Source: an uncultured Alphaproteobacteria bacterium
Lineage (GTDB): Bacteria; Pseudomonadota; Alphaproteobacteria; HIMB59; GCA-002718135
Assembly: GCA_902567135.1 (NCBI GenBank)
Contig: CACFLO010000007.1
Span: 1 to 56,338 of the forward strand
Direction of reading: 5' to 3'
Length of the DNA: 56,338 bases
Shown here: positions 16,731 to 25,808 of the stretch, in pieces
How the letters are laid out: each line of letters begins with the position of its first letter
Position numbering within the stretch: the first letter of the stretch is position 1
Program-made: the position numbers and the translations under genes
The notes under the pieces: generated by a model
Told to the model about the DNA's origin: nothing
What the model saw: only the letters and a program-made list of their open reading frames with translations
Databases searched by the model: none

Positions 16731-16869
16731 TATATAATATAGTCATTCAAAAAATTTTTTAACAGATTAAATATTTTATTAAATCATTATAAATTAATAT
16801 AAGTAATTATGAATGGTATAATAGATAAATATTATAATTTATGATATAATAATTTAGCAGGTACAATCC

Positions 16870-18276
16870 ATGAATACTAATTGGAATTTTGAGAATTCTT
16901 ACTTAACTTTACCTAAAATTTTCTACTCAAATACTCAACCAGAAAATTTTAAAAATTTAAAAGTTATTTTAAAAAATAAGAGCTTGTTAGAATTTCTAAA
17001 TATTGAAGAAAGCAAATTTGAGACTTTGTTAATAAATTCAATGAATAATAAAAACATTAATTATTTTTCTCAAGCTTATGCGGGTCATCAGTTTGGTTAT
17101 TTCACTATCCTTGGTGATGGTAGGGCAACTTTACTAGGAGAACATATAAACAAAAAAAATCAAAGATTTGATATCCAGTTAAAAGGATCTGGAAAAACTC
17201 CCTACTCTAGAAATGGAGATGGCAAAGGGACACTAAAATCAATGATTAGAGAATATATAATTAGTGAAGCTATGCATAATTTAAATATTAGCACAACTCG
17301 ATCTTTAGCAATTTTAAAAACTGGAGAAAAAATATTTAGAACAAGTTTCGAACAAGGTGGAATTTTAGTAAGAGTTGCAAAAAGTCATATACGTGTTGGA
17401 ACATTTCAACTTGCAAGTTTAAGTAAAGAAAAAAAAGATGTAGAAGATTTATTAGAATATTCAATTAAAAGATTGTATCCAGATATATCAAAAAATAATG
17501 ATAGGTATTTAAAATTTTTTGAAAAAATAGCTGAAAGTCAAATTAATTTAATTGTCGAATGGCAAAGAATTGGTTTTATTCACGGAGTTATGAATACAGA
17601 TAACATGTCTATTAGTGGAGAAACAATTGATTACGGCCCTTGTGCTTTTATGGATGAATATAATCCTAATAAAAAATTCAGTTCAATTGATCATAATGGA
17701 AGATATGCATTTAATAATCAGCCAAGAATTGCTTTCTGGAATTTAGCTCGTTTAGCTGAAACCTTTTTACATTTAATTGATGAAAATCAAGATAAAGCTA
17801 TAAAAAAAATTGAAAAAATACTTAAACTATATGAAAAAAAATATCATGAATTGTGGATGTCAATGATGAGAGATAAAATTAATATTAATAACTTCAACAA
17901 AAATGACGAAAATCTAATTAAAGAATTACTAGATTTAATGCATGTATTTAAAATGGATTATACAAATACATTTTGTGATATTGAAAATAATGTCATTCAA
18001 AAACATGATTTCATGAAAGGATGGTATGAAAAATTAAAAGAAAGAAGAAAATTAAATAATAATAAAAAAACCATAAACAAAAATATTAATCCAAAAATAG
18101 TTCCAAGAAATCATATTGTTGAAAAGGTATTAAATGAAGTCGAAAAAGGCGAATATAATAATTTAGATAGTTTTATAATTAATTTAAAAAGTCCTTATAA
18201 AAATGATAAGCCTAATGAATTTGTAAGAGAGCCAAATGAGGAAGAAAAGGTACATGAAACATTTTGTGGAACTTAA
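16870..18276 (+). CDS. selO: SelO/YdiU protein adenylyltransferase
   Basis: A 468-residue UPF0061 pseudokinase. Motifs are 'QAYAGHQFGYFTILGDGRA', LKGSGKTPYSRNGDGKG (nucleotide loop), IREYIISEAMHNL, and 'GFIHGVMNTDNMSISGETIDYGP', whose Asn and Asp bind metal. SelO transfers AMP to protein hydroxyls and is linked to redox homeostasis. The C-terminus is HETFCGT with an ordinary Cys and no selenocysteine codon. Length is normal. It is convergent with the GmhA-like gene (2-bp gap). Confidence 0.9.
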   Translation: MNTNWNFENSYLTLPKIFYSNTQPENFKNLKVILKNKSLLEFLNIEESKFETLLINSMNNKNINYFSQAYAGHQFGYFTILGDGRATLLGEHINKKNQRFDIQLKGSGKTPYSRNGDGKGTLKSMIREYIISEAMHNLNISTTRSLAILKTGEKIFRTSFEQGGILVRVAKSHIRVGTFQLASLSKEKKDVEDLLEYSIKRLYPDISKNNDRYLKFFEKIAESQINLIVEWQRIGFIHGVMNTDNMSISGETIDYGPCAFMDEYNPNKKFSSIDHNGRYAFNNQPRIAFWNLARLAETFLHLIDENQDKAIKKIEKILKLYEKKYHELWMSMMRDKININNFNKNDENLIKELLDLMHVFKMDYTNTFCDIENNVIQKHDFMKGWYEKLKERRKLNNNKKTINKNINPKIVPRNHIVEKVLNEVEKGEYNNLDSFIINLKSPYKNDKPNEFVREPNEEEKVHETFCGT

Positions 18277-18278
18277 TT

Positions 18279-18827
18279 TTAAACTAAATTTTCAGCAAAA
18301 ATATCTACAATAGATACTAAAATAATATGATGTGACATTTCTATATAATTATAATTATTTGAATTTATATGAATATTAACATCACCAAGCTTTGCCAAAG
18401 GATTTGATTTATCAAAACCACTCAAAGTAATAAGGGGAATATTATTTTCATAACAATATTTAGCAGCATTAATTATATTATTTGATGTTCCACTACTACT
18501 TATAAGAATTAAAATATCATTTTTTTGAGTATATGCTTTTACAGCTTCTTTAACCCAGTTTTCATGACCATAGTCATTAGCAAAGCAAGTAATCAAATTA
18601 GCATTATTAAATGTATTAGATGGTACTTTTGCTACTTTAGCAAAATCAACACTTACGTGACTAGCAATTGAAGCACTTCCCCCATTTCCAATAATATAAG
18701 TTTTGCCTTTATTTTTTTTACAATCTTGAATTAATTCTACTGATTTATCAATTAAAGATATATCAAGATCATTTAATAAATTGAAAATTGATTTATTGTA
18801 ATTTTTAAAATATTGTTCAAATTTCAT
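18279..18827 (-). CDS. SIS-domain sugar isomerase, GmhA-like
   Basis: A 182-residue protein with a single SIS domain. The phosphosugar-binding motifs are 'YIIGNGGSASIASHVSVDF' near residues 44-62 and ILISSSGTSNNIINAAKY near 105-122. The C-terminal 'EMSHHIILVSIVDIF' supplies a His as in sedoheptulose-7-phosphate isomerase GmhA. GmhA makes the heptose precursor for lipopolysaccharide. No other heptose gene is near, so its exact substrate is not certain. It stands alone. Confidence 0.8.
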   Translation of the reverse strand: MKFEQYFKNYNKSIFNLLNDLDISLIDKSVELIQDCKKNKGKTYIIGNGGSASIASHVSVDFAKVAKVPSNTFNNANLITCFANDYGHENWVKEAVKAYTQKNDILILISSSGTSNNIINAAKYCYENNIPLITLSGFDKSNPLAKLGDVNIHINSNNYNYIEMSHHIILVSIVDIFAENLV

Positions 18828-18946
18828 AAATTGTATTTATTATATGATGTTTTATTAAAAATAATATTAATTACATATATGAATTAATTATATTTTCATA
18901 ATCAAAAAAAATCTTTTGTAATGTGATTATATTAGTTGTTAATGAA

Positions 18947-19279
18947 TTAATCAATAGTATCAATTTTAGCAGCTAATATAAAATCATTTATAGAAAGACC
19001 TTTAATAGAATGTGTGTGTAACATAATTAATACATAACCCCATCCAAGAGATACATCAGGGTGATGACCCTCTTCTTCTGCTAAATGTGCTACTTGATTA
19101 GTAAAATTAAGAGCTTCATTAAAATTTTTAAATTTTAATTTTTTAAAAATCATTTTTTGTTCTTCATTTACTGACCAATTATCCAATTTTGACAAATATT
19201 TTATAATTTGTTTTTCATCAAATTTGGGGGTATCGCCTGTACAAGCTTGGCATTTTTGATTTTTTAAATCTATTTTCAT
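18947..19279 (-). CDS. phhB: Pterin-4a-carbinolamine dehydratase
   Basis: A 110-residue protein with the family pattern EEEGHHPDVSLGWGYVLIML, where the paired His act in dehydration of 4a-hydroxytetrahydropterin, then 'HTHSIKGLSINDFILAAKID' completing the motif. The N-terminus carries an extra CQAC pair. The enzyme normally supports phenylalanine hydroxylase or molybdopterin-linked chemistry, and no hydroxylase is nearby. It overlaps the SMP-30 gene by 4 bp and is last in the long minus-strand operon. Confidence 0.88.
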   Translation of the reverse strand: MKIDLKNQKCQACTGDTPKFDEKQIIKYLSKLDNWSVNEEQKMIFKKLKFKNFNEALNFTNQVAHLAEEEGHHPDVSLGWGYVLIMLHTHSIKGLSINDFILAAKIDTID

Positions 19280-20205
19280 TTAAATTTTGCACCTACTTGA
19301 TTTAATTCCATTTTATATAGTGAGCTTGTAGCTGTAACGTATAAAATATTACCTTCTTTTCCTCCAAATTCCAAATTGGATACTAATTCAGGAACCAAGA
19401 TTTGACCTATCAGTTCATTATTAGGATTAAAGCACTTTATAGCCTTACCTGCACTTGTCCAAATATTGCCATCTTTATCACTTCTAAAGCCATCAGAAAA
19501 AAATGGTTTAAAGTCATAGACTAATTTTTGATTTGTTATTTTACTGTCTATAACGTCAAAAACATATAAGCATTTTATATTTTCACCTGTGTCAGCAACA
19601 TAAAGTTTTTTTTCATCATGTGAAAAAGCTATACCGTTTGGTCTATCAAGATTTTTGGTCATTACATCCAATTTTTTTGTATGGGGATTAAATCTAAATA
19701 CAAAACATCCTTCATATTCTTGTTCACCAGGGTAACCTTCATAGTCTGATAAAATTCCATAAGGAGGGTCTGTAAACCATATTGTATCATCAGATTTAAC
19801 ACATATGTCATTTGGTGAATTTAATTTTTTTCCTTCATATGAATCTACAATTATAGATACATTCAAATCATCATCAGTTTTATAAACACAACGACCTCCA
19901 TGTGAACACGATATTAAATTTTCTTCATTATCAATTGTGTTTCCATTACAAAAATTTGAAGGATTTCTATATTCTGAAATTTGACCATCAACTAATTTCA
20001 TCATTCTATTATTTGGATTATCACTCCATACAAGCATATCTTTGTGTGGAATATAACATGGACCTTCAGCCCATAATGTACCACCGTAAACTTGGGTGAA
20101 TTCAATGGTTTTAAGGTAACTCTTAAATAAATCTGAGTTTTCAACATGTTCCATTACTGAGTTTTTAAATTTATAAACTGTAGGACTGAAATCTTTCTTC
20201 GTCAT
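19276..20205 (-). CDS. SMP-30/gluconolactonase family lactonase
   Basis: A 309-residue six-bladed beta propeller. Metal-site segments are 'GTLWAEGPCYIPHKDMLVWSD' (first blade, Glu of AEGP), NSPNDICVKSDDTIWFTDPPYG, 'RPNGIAFSHDEKKLYVADTG' and DGFRSDKDGNIWTS. These are the calcium-binding residues of gluconolactonase and SMP-30. The natural lactone is unknown. It sits directly after (1 bp) a 3-hydroxyisobutyrate-dehydrogenase-like gene, suggesting that the two handle a sugar acid or hydroxy acid together. Confidence 0.85.
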   Translation of the reverse strand: MTKKDFSPTVYKFKNSVMEHVENSDLFKSYLKTIEFTQVYGGTLWAEGPCYIPHKDMLVWSDNPNNRMMKLVDGQISEYRNPSNFCNGNTIDNEENLISCSHGGRCVYKTDDDLNVSIIVDSYEGKKLNSPNDICVKSDDTIWFTDPPYGILSDYEGYPGEQEYEGCFVFRFNPHTKKLDVMTKNLDRPNGIAFSHDEKKLYVADTGENIKCLYVFDVIDSKITNQKLVYDFKPFFSDGFRSDKDGNIWTSAGKAIKCFNPNNELIGQILVPELVSNLEFGGKEGNILYVTATSSLYKMELNQVGAKFK

Positions 20206-20206
20206 T

Positions 20207-21151
20207 TCATACCTCTATACCTTTTTTCTTTTTATTTATATCAACTAGAACTGAAGGAAAATTTTTAGATCGTAAACTTTCACCACAATCCTCTTCAAGT
20301 AATTTTACAATACTTGTGCTCAAAGATCTTTTACCTAATTTTTTTTGACCTTTTTTAAAAATTTTTACCATAAGATTACTGATTTGTGCAGGAATTTTAA
20401 ATTTATTAGTTAGTTTATTAAAAAGTCCTACATCTTTGCAAACTAAATCCATTGTAAATCCAACATCATATGAGCCATTCAAAATCACCTGACTTTCTGT
20501 TTCATGAACAAAACTATTACCTGAACTTATTTTTATTCCATTATATGCTGTTCTGAGATCCAATCCGTATTTTTTACAAACCATTAGAGCTTCCCCTATT
20601 GCTAAGAGATTTATAGAAGCTAAATAATTTGTTACTACCTTAAGGGTTGAAGCGTTACCAATTTTACCACAGTGTAAAATTTGATGTCCAACACAACTTA
20701 AGATTGGAAAAGCTCTCTTAAATGTTTTTTTGCTTCCAGCAACTAATATAGATATATTCCCACTTTCAGCTGTGTGTTGACCTCCTGTGATAGGAGCTTC
20801 TAGTACTGCAGCTTTTTTCTTTAATATCAAATTAGATAACATCTTCATCTCTTCTTCATCCGTTGTACTCATTTCAATCCAAAGGTGGTTTTTGTTTAAA
20901 AAAGAAATAGAATTAAGTAAAACATTTTTAACTGAACTTGGTGACGGTAAACAAGTTATGAAAACTGTAACATTGTAAATTAATTCCTCAATTGAATTAC
21001 ATAATATAGCACCTTCAGAAACTAATTTTTTTGAAGTTTTTTTATTTAAGTCAAAAACATACAAACAATAATTTTTGTTTTGTAAAATATTATAGGCAAT
21101 TTTACTACCAACATTCCCTAATCCAATGAAACCAATATTTTTATCTCTCAT
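20207..21151 (-). CDS. NAD(P)-dependent beta-hydroxyacid dehydrogenase, GarR/HIBADH-like
   Basis: A 314-residue enzyme. The N-terminal Rossmann motif is 'IGFIGLGNVGSKIAYNIL', the substrate-binding signature 'EAPITGGQHTAESGNISILV' has the TGG turn, and the catalytic Lys lies in STLKVVTNYLASIN, as in 3-hydroxyisobutyrate and tartronate-semialdehyde reductases. A basic tail ends 'DINKKKKGIEV'. It overlaps the MBL hydrolase gene by 4 bp, so it is co-transcribed with it and with the SMP-30 lactonase. Confidence 0.88.
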   Translation of the reverse strand: MRDKNIGFIGLGNVGSKIAYNILQNKNYCLYVFDLNKKTSKKLVSEGAILCNSIEELIYNVTVFITCLPSPSSVKNVLLNSISFLNKNHLWIEMSTTDEEEMKMLSNLILKKKAAVLEAPITGGQHTAESGNISILVAGSKKTFKRAFPILSCVGHQILHCGKIGNASTLKVVTNYLASINLLAIGEALMVCKKYGLDLRTAYNGIKISSGNSFVHETESQVILNGSYDVGFTMDLVCKDVGLFNKLTNKFKIPAQISNLMVKIFKKGQKKLGKRSLSTSIVKLLEEDCGESLRSKNFPSVLVDINKKKKGIEV

Positions 21152-21900
21152 AACTCTATAGTCATACCGTCATATGAAGGTTCAATATTTTCAGAACATT
21201 TTGATAATAACTCTTCATAATCCAAAAGAGCTGTCATATGAGTGAATAAAGTCTTTTTAGGTTTTAAATATTTAATGTATTCGTTAATTTGATCAAATCC
21301 TGCATGAGAGGGATGTGGATCATATCTAAGTAAACCAACAATCCATAAATCTAAATCTTTTAATTTATCAATATCATTTTCATAAAAATTTTTTAAATCA
21401 GTTGAATATGCAAAATTATTAATTCTGTATGTTTGAACATCTATAGAACCATGATTATGTTTAAAAGTTTCAATTTTAGTATTGCCGATATTAAAATTAT
21501 CATCAATTGTCTTAAGTGACATAAATGGTGAATAATCTTTATGGCCTTCAAAAATATATTTATAATTTTTAATCATGGATTCTTTTATTTCATTAGATAG
21601 AAATGCTGGAATTATTGATTGATTGATTAAGGACATTGCTCTCATATCTGGCAAACCTGAAGTATGGTCTGAATGTTCATGAGTAAACAGCACTGCATCA
21701 ATTTTTGTACATTGTGCATTATATAACTGTGCACGTAAATCAGGACTTGTATCAATCAGTAAATCCTGGTCATTGATATTGATTAAAACAGATGATCTAG
21801 TTCGATGATTTTTAGGATTGTTTACATCAATATTGCCATTTCTATTCCATGCTAGTGGTGAACCGAAAGAACCGCCACAACCCAATATTCTAACTTTCAT
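21148..21900 (-). CDS. PhnP/RNase Z-like metallo-beta-lactamase-fold hydrolase
   Basis: A 250-residue MBL-fold hydrolase. The metal motif is 'LFTHEHSDHTSGLPDMRAM' (H-x-H-x-D-H near residues 76-81), further ligands being His in TFKHNHGS and the Asp in AYSTDLKN. N-terminal 'RILGCGGSFGSP' matches the PhnP-like group of this superfamily. It lies between the tatD and dehydrogenase genes. In many alphaproteobacteria this gene follows tatD, with no established substrate. Confidence 0.85.
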   Translation of the reverse strand: MKVRILGCGGSFGSPLAWNRNGNIDVNNPKNHRTRSSVLININDQDLLIDTSPDLRAQLYNAQCTKIDAVLFTHEHSDHTSGLPDMRAMSLINQSIIPAFLSNEIKESMIKNYKYIFEGHKDYSPFMSLKTIDDNFNIGNTKIETFKHNHGSIDVQTYRINNFAYSTDLKNFYENDIDKLKDLDLWIVGLLRYDPHPSHAGFDQINEYIKYLKPKKTLFTHMTALLDYEELLSKCSENIEPSYDGMTIEL

Positions 21901-21905
21901 TTGAT

Positions 21906-22682
21906 TTAATTATCTCTTTTTGCTCGAGAAAACAATTTGTAAAAATTATTATCTGTTAGTTCAAAAAAATTTTCTTTCGACATTGAGTAAAATTTTGCAA
22001 GAAATTCCCCAGTGTATTTAACAAAAGAAGGCTCATTGGATTTACCTCTCATTGGTACAGGAGCTAAAAAAGGACTATCTGTTTCAATTAATAAATGATC
22101 TAATGAGACATTAAGAATAATGTCCCTAAGAGAATTAGCGTTTTTAAAAGTTACAATCCCAGAAAGAGATATGTAATACTTATTTTCAATGCAGAATTCT
22201 AATAGTTTTTTTGAACCAGTAAAACAATGAAAAACTATTTTTAAATTATCATTTTTAAATTTATTAAGAATCTTAATTATTTCTTCTTCAGAATCTCTTT
22301 GATGAATAATTATGGGTAAATCATAAATTTTTGATGCTTCAATATGAGCTTCAAATACTTCTATTTGTTTTTCTTTATATTTAATAGAATGATAAAAATC
22401 TAATCCAGTTTCACCTAGAGCTATCAACTTAGGATTTTTAATTATTTTATCTATTTCTTTATAAGATAGAATTGTTTCATTGTTAATTCCCTCAGGATGA
22501 ATACCATATGATATATAAATATTATTAAAATCACTAATTAAATTCAAATGAGTCTCAAATTCTTTTGGTCTAGTATTTATTGAAAGCAAATGTGTAACAC
22601 CATTTTCATTACATCTTTTCATAATATTTTGAAGATCTTTACTTAAACTTTCAAAATTTAAGTGACAGTGAGAGTCAATCAC
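21906..22682 (-). CDS. tatD: TatD family metal-dependent deoxyribonuclease
   Basis: A 258-residue TIM-barrel metal hydrolase. Motifs are 'IDSHCHLNFESLSKD' (HxH near residues 4-6), 'ALGETGLDFYH' and 'PIIIHQRDSEEE' with metal ligands Glu and His, 'VFHCFTGS', and 'LIETDSPFLAPVPMRGKSNEP'. TatD nucleases act in DNA repair or protein quality control. Its start overlaps metG by 4 bp. This order (metG-tatD-MBL) is common in Alphaproteobacteria. Confidence 0.92.
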   Translation of the reverse strand: MIDSHCHLNFESLSKDLQNIMKRCNENGVTHLLSINTRPKEFETHLNLISDFNNIYISYGIHPEGINNETILSYKEIDKIIKNPKLIALGETGLDFYHSIKYKEKQIEVFEAHIEASKIYDLPIIIHQRDSEEEIIKILNKFKNDNLKIVFHCFTGSKKLLEFCIENKYYISLSGIVTFKNANSLRDIILNVSLDHLLIETDSPFLAPVPMRGKSNEPSFVKYTGEFLAKFYSMSKENFFELTDNNFYKLFSRAKRDN

Positions 22683-24196
22683 AAATCAATTCGAGGAAAA
22701 AGTGGTTTGGGGATATTTAAATTAATTGAGTCAGGTGAAAAATTTACAAAATTAGTTAAGGTTAAATTATCGATTGATAAATTATAAATACTAAGAGCTT
22801 TATCAATACTAGAAGGTATTACTGGATATAAAAGTATTGAAATTTTGATTGTTAATAATGTTACTAAGTATAAAACATCTTTCATTCTTTGATTATCTGT
22901 ATTTTTTAATGACCAAGGAGCTTGACTATCAACATAAACATTAACTTCTGATAAATAATCAAAAATATTTTTAAGGGCTTTATCAATTTGAAAGGAATTC
23001 ATATTTTTAAGATAATGAACTAAAGTTTCATCAAATGACTCTAACAATTTTGTATCTATTTCTTTATAATTTGAAGGTTTAGAAACTTTTGAGTCAGAAT
23101 TTTTAATTATAAATGAACTTATTCTTTGAATTAAATTTCCATAATTATTTGATAAATCAGCATTAACTCTTAGCGCAATAGCATCTTTTGAAAAATCACC
23201 ATCATTTCCAAAAGGGACTTCTCTAAAAAGGAAAAATCTAATTTGATCAAGACCATATGTTTCTATGATATCATAAGGATTTATTATATTTCCAAGTGAT
23301 TTAGATATTTTTTGACCTTCATTAGTCCACCAACCATGAGCAAAAATCTGTTTAGGAGGCTCCAACCCTGCAGCCATTAAAAAAGCAGGCCAATATACTG
23401 CGTGGAATCTTAATATATCTTTTCCAACTACATGAATACCTGGCCAAAATTTTTTAAATGTTTCATTAGAAGTATTTGGATAATTTAATGCAGTGATATA
23501 ATTGCAAAGAGCGTCAATCCACACATACATAACATGGTGCTTAGAATTTGGAACTTTAACACCCCACTTAAAAGTAGTTCTTGAAATTGATAAATCTTTC
23601 AAACCTCCTTTAATAAAGCTCAAAACTTCATTATATCTTGAGCGAGGAAGGATAGTTTCAGGATTTTTTTCATAAAATTCAATTAGTTTATCTTCCCATT
23701 TTGATAATTTAAAAAAATAACTTTCTTCCTTTACCCAATCTACTGGAGCTCCTGATGGAGCAACAAATCCTTTATCAGTTTCTGTCAATTCTGATTCTAA
23801 ATAAAATGCTTCATCTCTTATAGAATACCAACCTTCATAATTAGACAAATATATTTCATCATTATTTTTTAATTTATTCCATAAAAATTGTGCAGATATT
23901 TTATGTCTTTCTTCAGTAGTTCTTATGAAATCATCAATTTCACATCCAAGATAAGGAATCAAATCTCGAAAATTTTGAGACATTTCATCAACAAAATCCT
24001 GTGTTACTTTTTTGTTAGATAATGCAGCCTTTTCTACTTTTTGACCATGTTCATCTGTTCCGGTTAAAAAAAAAGTTTCATCACCTTTTAATTTGCTAAA
24101 TCGTGATAAAATATCGCAAGCTATTGTAGTATAGGCATGACCAATATGAGGAACATCATTTACATAATATATTGGTGTAGTGATAAAATATGACAT
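22679..24196 (-). CDS. metG: Methionyl-tRNA synthetase
   Basis: A 505-residue class I synthetase. HIGH motif (PHIGHAYTTIACD) at residues 17-20 and KISKS (GQKISKSLGN) near 298 bind ATP. 'GWYSIRDEAFY' indicates the zinc-less type found in Alphaproteobacteria, and there is no C-terminal tRNA-binding extension. It charges tRNA-Met. It follows holB by 5 bp and overlaps tatD by 4 bp. Confidence 0.97.
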   Translation of the reverse strand: MSYFITTPIYYVNDVPHIGHAYTTIACDILSRFSKLKGDETFFLTGTDEHGQKVEKAALSNKKVTQDFVDEMSQNFRDLIPYLGCEIDDFIRTTEERHKISAQFLWNKLKNNDEIYLSNYEGWYSIRDEAFYLESELTETDKGFVAPSGAPVDWVKEESYFFKLSKWEDKLIEFYEKNPETILPRSRYNEVLSFIKGGLKDLSISRTTFKWGVKVPNSKHHVMYVWIDALCNYITALNYPNTSNETFKKFWPGIHVVGKDILRFHAVYWPAFLMAAGLEPPKQIFAHGWWTNEGQKISKSLGNIINPYDIIETYGLDQIRFFLFREVPFGNDGDFSKDAIALRVNADLSNNYGNLIQRISSFIIKNSDSKVSKPSNYKEIDTKLLESFDETLVHYLKNMNSFQIDKALKNIFDYLSEVNVYVDSQAPWSLKNTDNQRMKDVLYLVTLLTIKISILLYPVIPSSIDKALSIYNLSIDNLTLTNFVNFSPDSINLNIPKPLFPRIDL

Positions 24197-24201
24197 ATGT
24201 A

Positions 24202-25185
24202 TTATTTAATAGCAAAAAAGTTAATCATAAAGATTTTTTTATCTAGATTGAAAGTGAATAAATCATTTTCATTATTTATCAAGTAATCTAATTTATTATC
24301 AATTGTATCAATTGTAATTTTTTCTGATAAATTTTCTATTTTTAATATTTTTTGAGATAAATAACATTTATCAATATCTAATCCCATTTTTACTTTTTTA
24401 AATACAATAAGAATAAACTTAACTAGTGATAAAAATATTTTATATTTTTCATTTTCAAAATTACTATAAAGATTAGTTATATTATTATTATTTACGGAAA
24501 ATGTATCATTATCAATTATCGAATTTATTAACTGGTCAAAAATATCTAAAATTATATCAATATTAAAATTAAGAGATAAGCCTGGGGAGCCATTCGTGAT
24601 ATCAAATAATAATTTAAAAATTTCATCATTATCAGTCTCAACATTTTGAGAAATTAAAATTTTTTTGAAATTATCAAAATTATGTGAAGATAAATTAATT
24701 TTTAAACATCTAGATTTGATAGTAGGCAATAATGCAGATGGTTGATGAGATATTAAAAAAAAATAAGTATTAGCTTTAGGTTCTTCTAATATTTTTAATA
24801 AAGCATTTGATGAGTTTAAGTTTAAATCATCAGCACTATCAATTATTATAAATTTTGGTAGATTTTCTATTACATTAGTTTCGTGATAAAAATTATTTAG
24901 TTCTCTTACTTGATCAATGACAATATGATTTTTAATTTTGTTTGTTTTTTCATCAATTTTTTTTCTTAATATTTTAATATTTGGATGTGAATTATTTTTT
25001 AATAAGGATAAATGATGACTAATTTGTTTGGGGTTGATTTTTAAATTTATATAATCTTCAATAATTTTAGTTACAAAAAATAATTTACCTATTCCTTTGA
25101 TACCGCTAATTAAAATTGAATTATTTAATTTTTCTTCTGTTAAATTATTTTTAATTATTTTAAATTCTTTTTCAAAACCTATCAT
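24202..25185 (-). CDS. holB: DNA polymerase III delta-prime subunit
   Basis: A 327-residue clamp-loader AAA+ protein. The P-loop reads SGIKGIGKLFF and has Leu where Ser or Thr is usual, consistent with delta-prime not hydrolysing ATP. It has 'SNALLKILEEPKANTYFFLISH' as a sensor region and 'TIKSRCLKINL' (SRC motif), typical of the clamp-loader arginine finger. The second half is lysine- and asparagine-rich and poorly conserved. It overlaps tmk by 4 bp. Confidence 0.9.
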   Translation of the reverse strand: MIGFEKEFKIIKNNLTEEKLNNSILISGIKGIGKLFFVTKIIEDYINLKINPKQISHHLSLLKNNSHPNIKILRKKIDEKTNKIKNHIVIDQVRELNNFYHETNVIENLPKFIIIDSADDLNLNSSNALLKILEEPKANTYFFLISHQPSALLPTIKSRCLKINLSSHNFDNFKKILISQNVETDNDEIFKLLFDITNGSPGLSLNFNIDIILDIFDQLINSIIDNDTFSVNNNNITNLYSNFENEKYKIFLSLVKFILIVFKKVKMGLDIDKCYLSQKILKIENLSEKITIDTIDNKLDYLINNENDLFTFNLDKKIFMINFFAIK

Positions 25186-25808
25186 TTTATAAGTATTAAT
25201 GAATTTATATGTGAGATAATTTTTTTATGAATCTGATTAATTGGCTTGGATGCATCAATTTTTATGAATCTTTTTTTATTATAAATTATTTTATATCCTT
25301 TATTTACTTGATCATGGAAATTCTTATCTAATTTATCGTATTTATTTTTTGATTTTCTTTTTTTTATTCTTGAAATTATTAATTTTGAAGACAATTTGAA
25401 TAAAAAGGTTTTATCTGGTAAAAAATTATTTAAAATATTTTTATGTAAATTTTTTGCATTTTGAATACCAAATTTATTTACATATCCTTGATAAACAAAA
25501 GTTGAGTCTGCAAATCTATCTGAAATAACTACCTTTCCATTTTCTAAAGCAGGTAATATAACATTATTAATGTGGTGGGATCTAGCTGCCATAAGCATCA
25601 ATATTTCTTCTTCTATGTTTATGTCTGACTTAACCTTTAAAATTAGTTTACGTAGTGATTCTGCAATTTTTGTACCACCTGGCTCTCTTGTGTTAATAAA
25701 AGAAATATTATTTTTTTTTAGGTACTTTTTTAAAAGTAAGATTTGTGATGATTTACCACTAGCTTCTGGACCTTCAAAAGTTAAAAAAAAACCTTTTCTT
25801 TTATTCAT
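25182..25808 (-). CDS. tmk: Thymidylate kinase
   Basis: A 208-residue kinase. P-loop FEGPEASGKSS at residues 11-21, 'TREPGGTKIAESLRKLIL' for dTMP binding, and DRFADSTFVYQGY as the DRY-like motif. It makes dTDP. The coding region contains nine T in a row (25711-25719, KK/N codons) and is still intact. It overlaps dacA by 8 bp and holB by 4 bp. Confidence 0.96.
   Translation of the reverse strand: MNKRKGFFLTFEGPEASGKSSQILLLKKYLKKNNISFINTREPGGTKIAESLRKLILKVKSDINIEEEILMLMAARSHHINNVILPALENGKVVISDRFADSTFVYQGYVNKFGIQNAKNLHKNILNNFLPDKTFLFKLSSKLIISRIKKRKSKNKYDKLDKNFHDQVNKGYKIIYNKKRFIKIDASKPINQIHKKIISHINSLILIK

Noticed and set aside
18256-18276. Selenocysteine at the SelO C-terminus
   Set aside because: The end is TGT-GGA-ACT-TAA; an ordinary Cys is encoded and the stop is TAA, not an internal TGA.
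24202-25185. HolB P-loop with Leu after GK as a mutation of interest
   Set aside because: Clamp-loader delta-prime subunits commonly have a non-functional nucleotide site, so this is expected.
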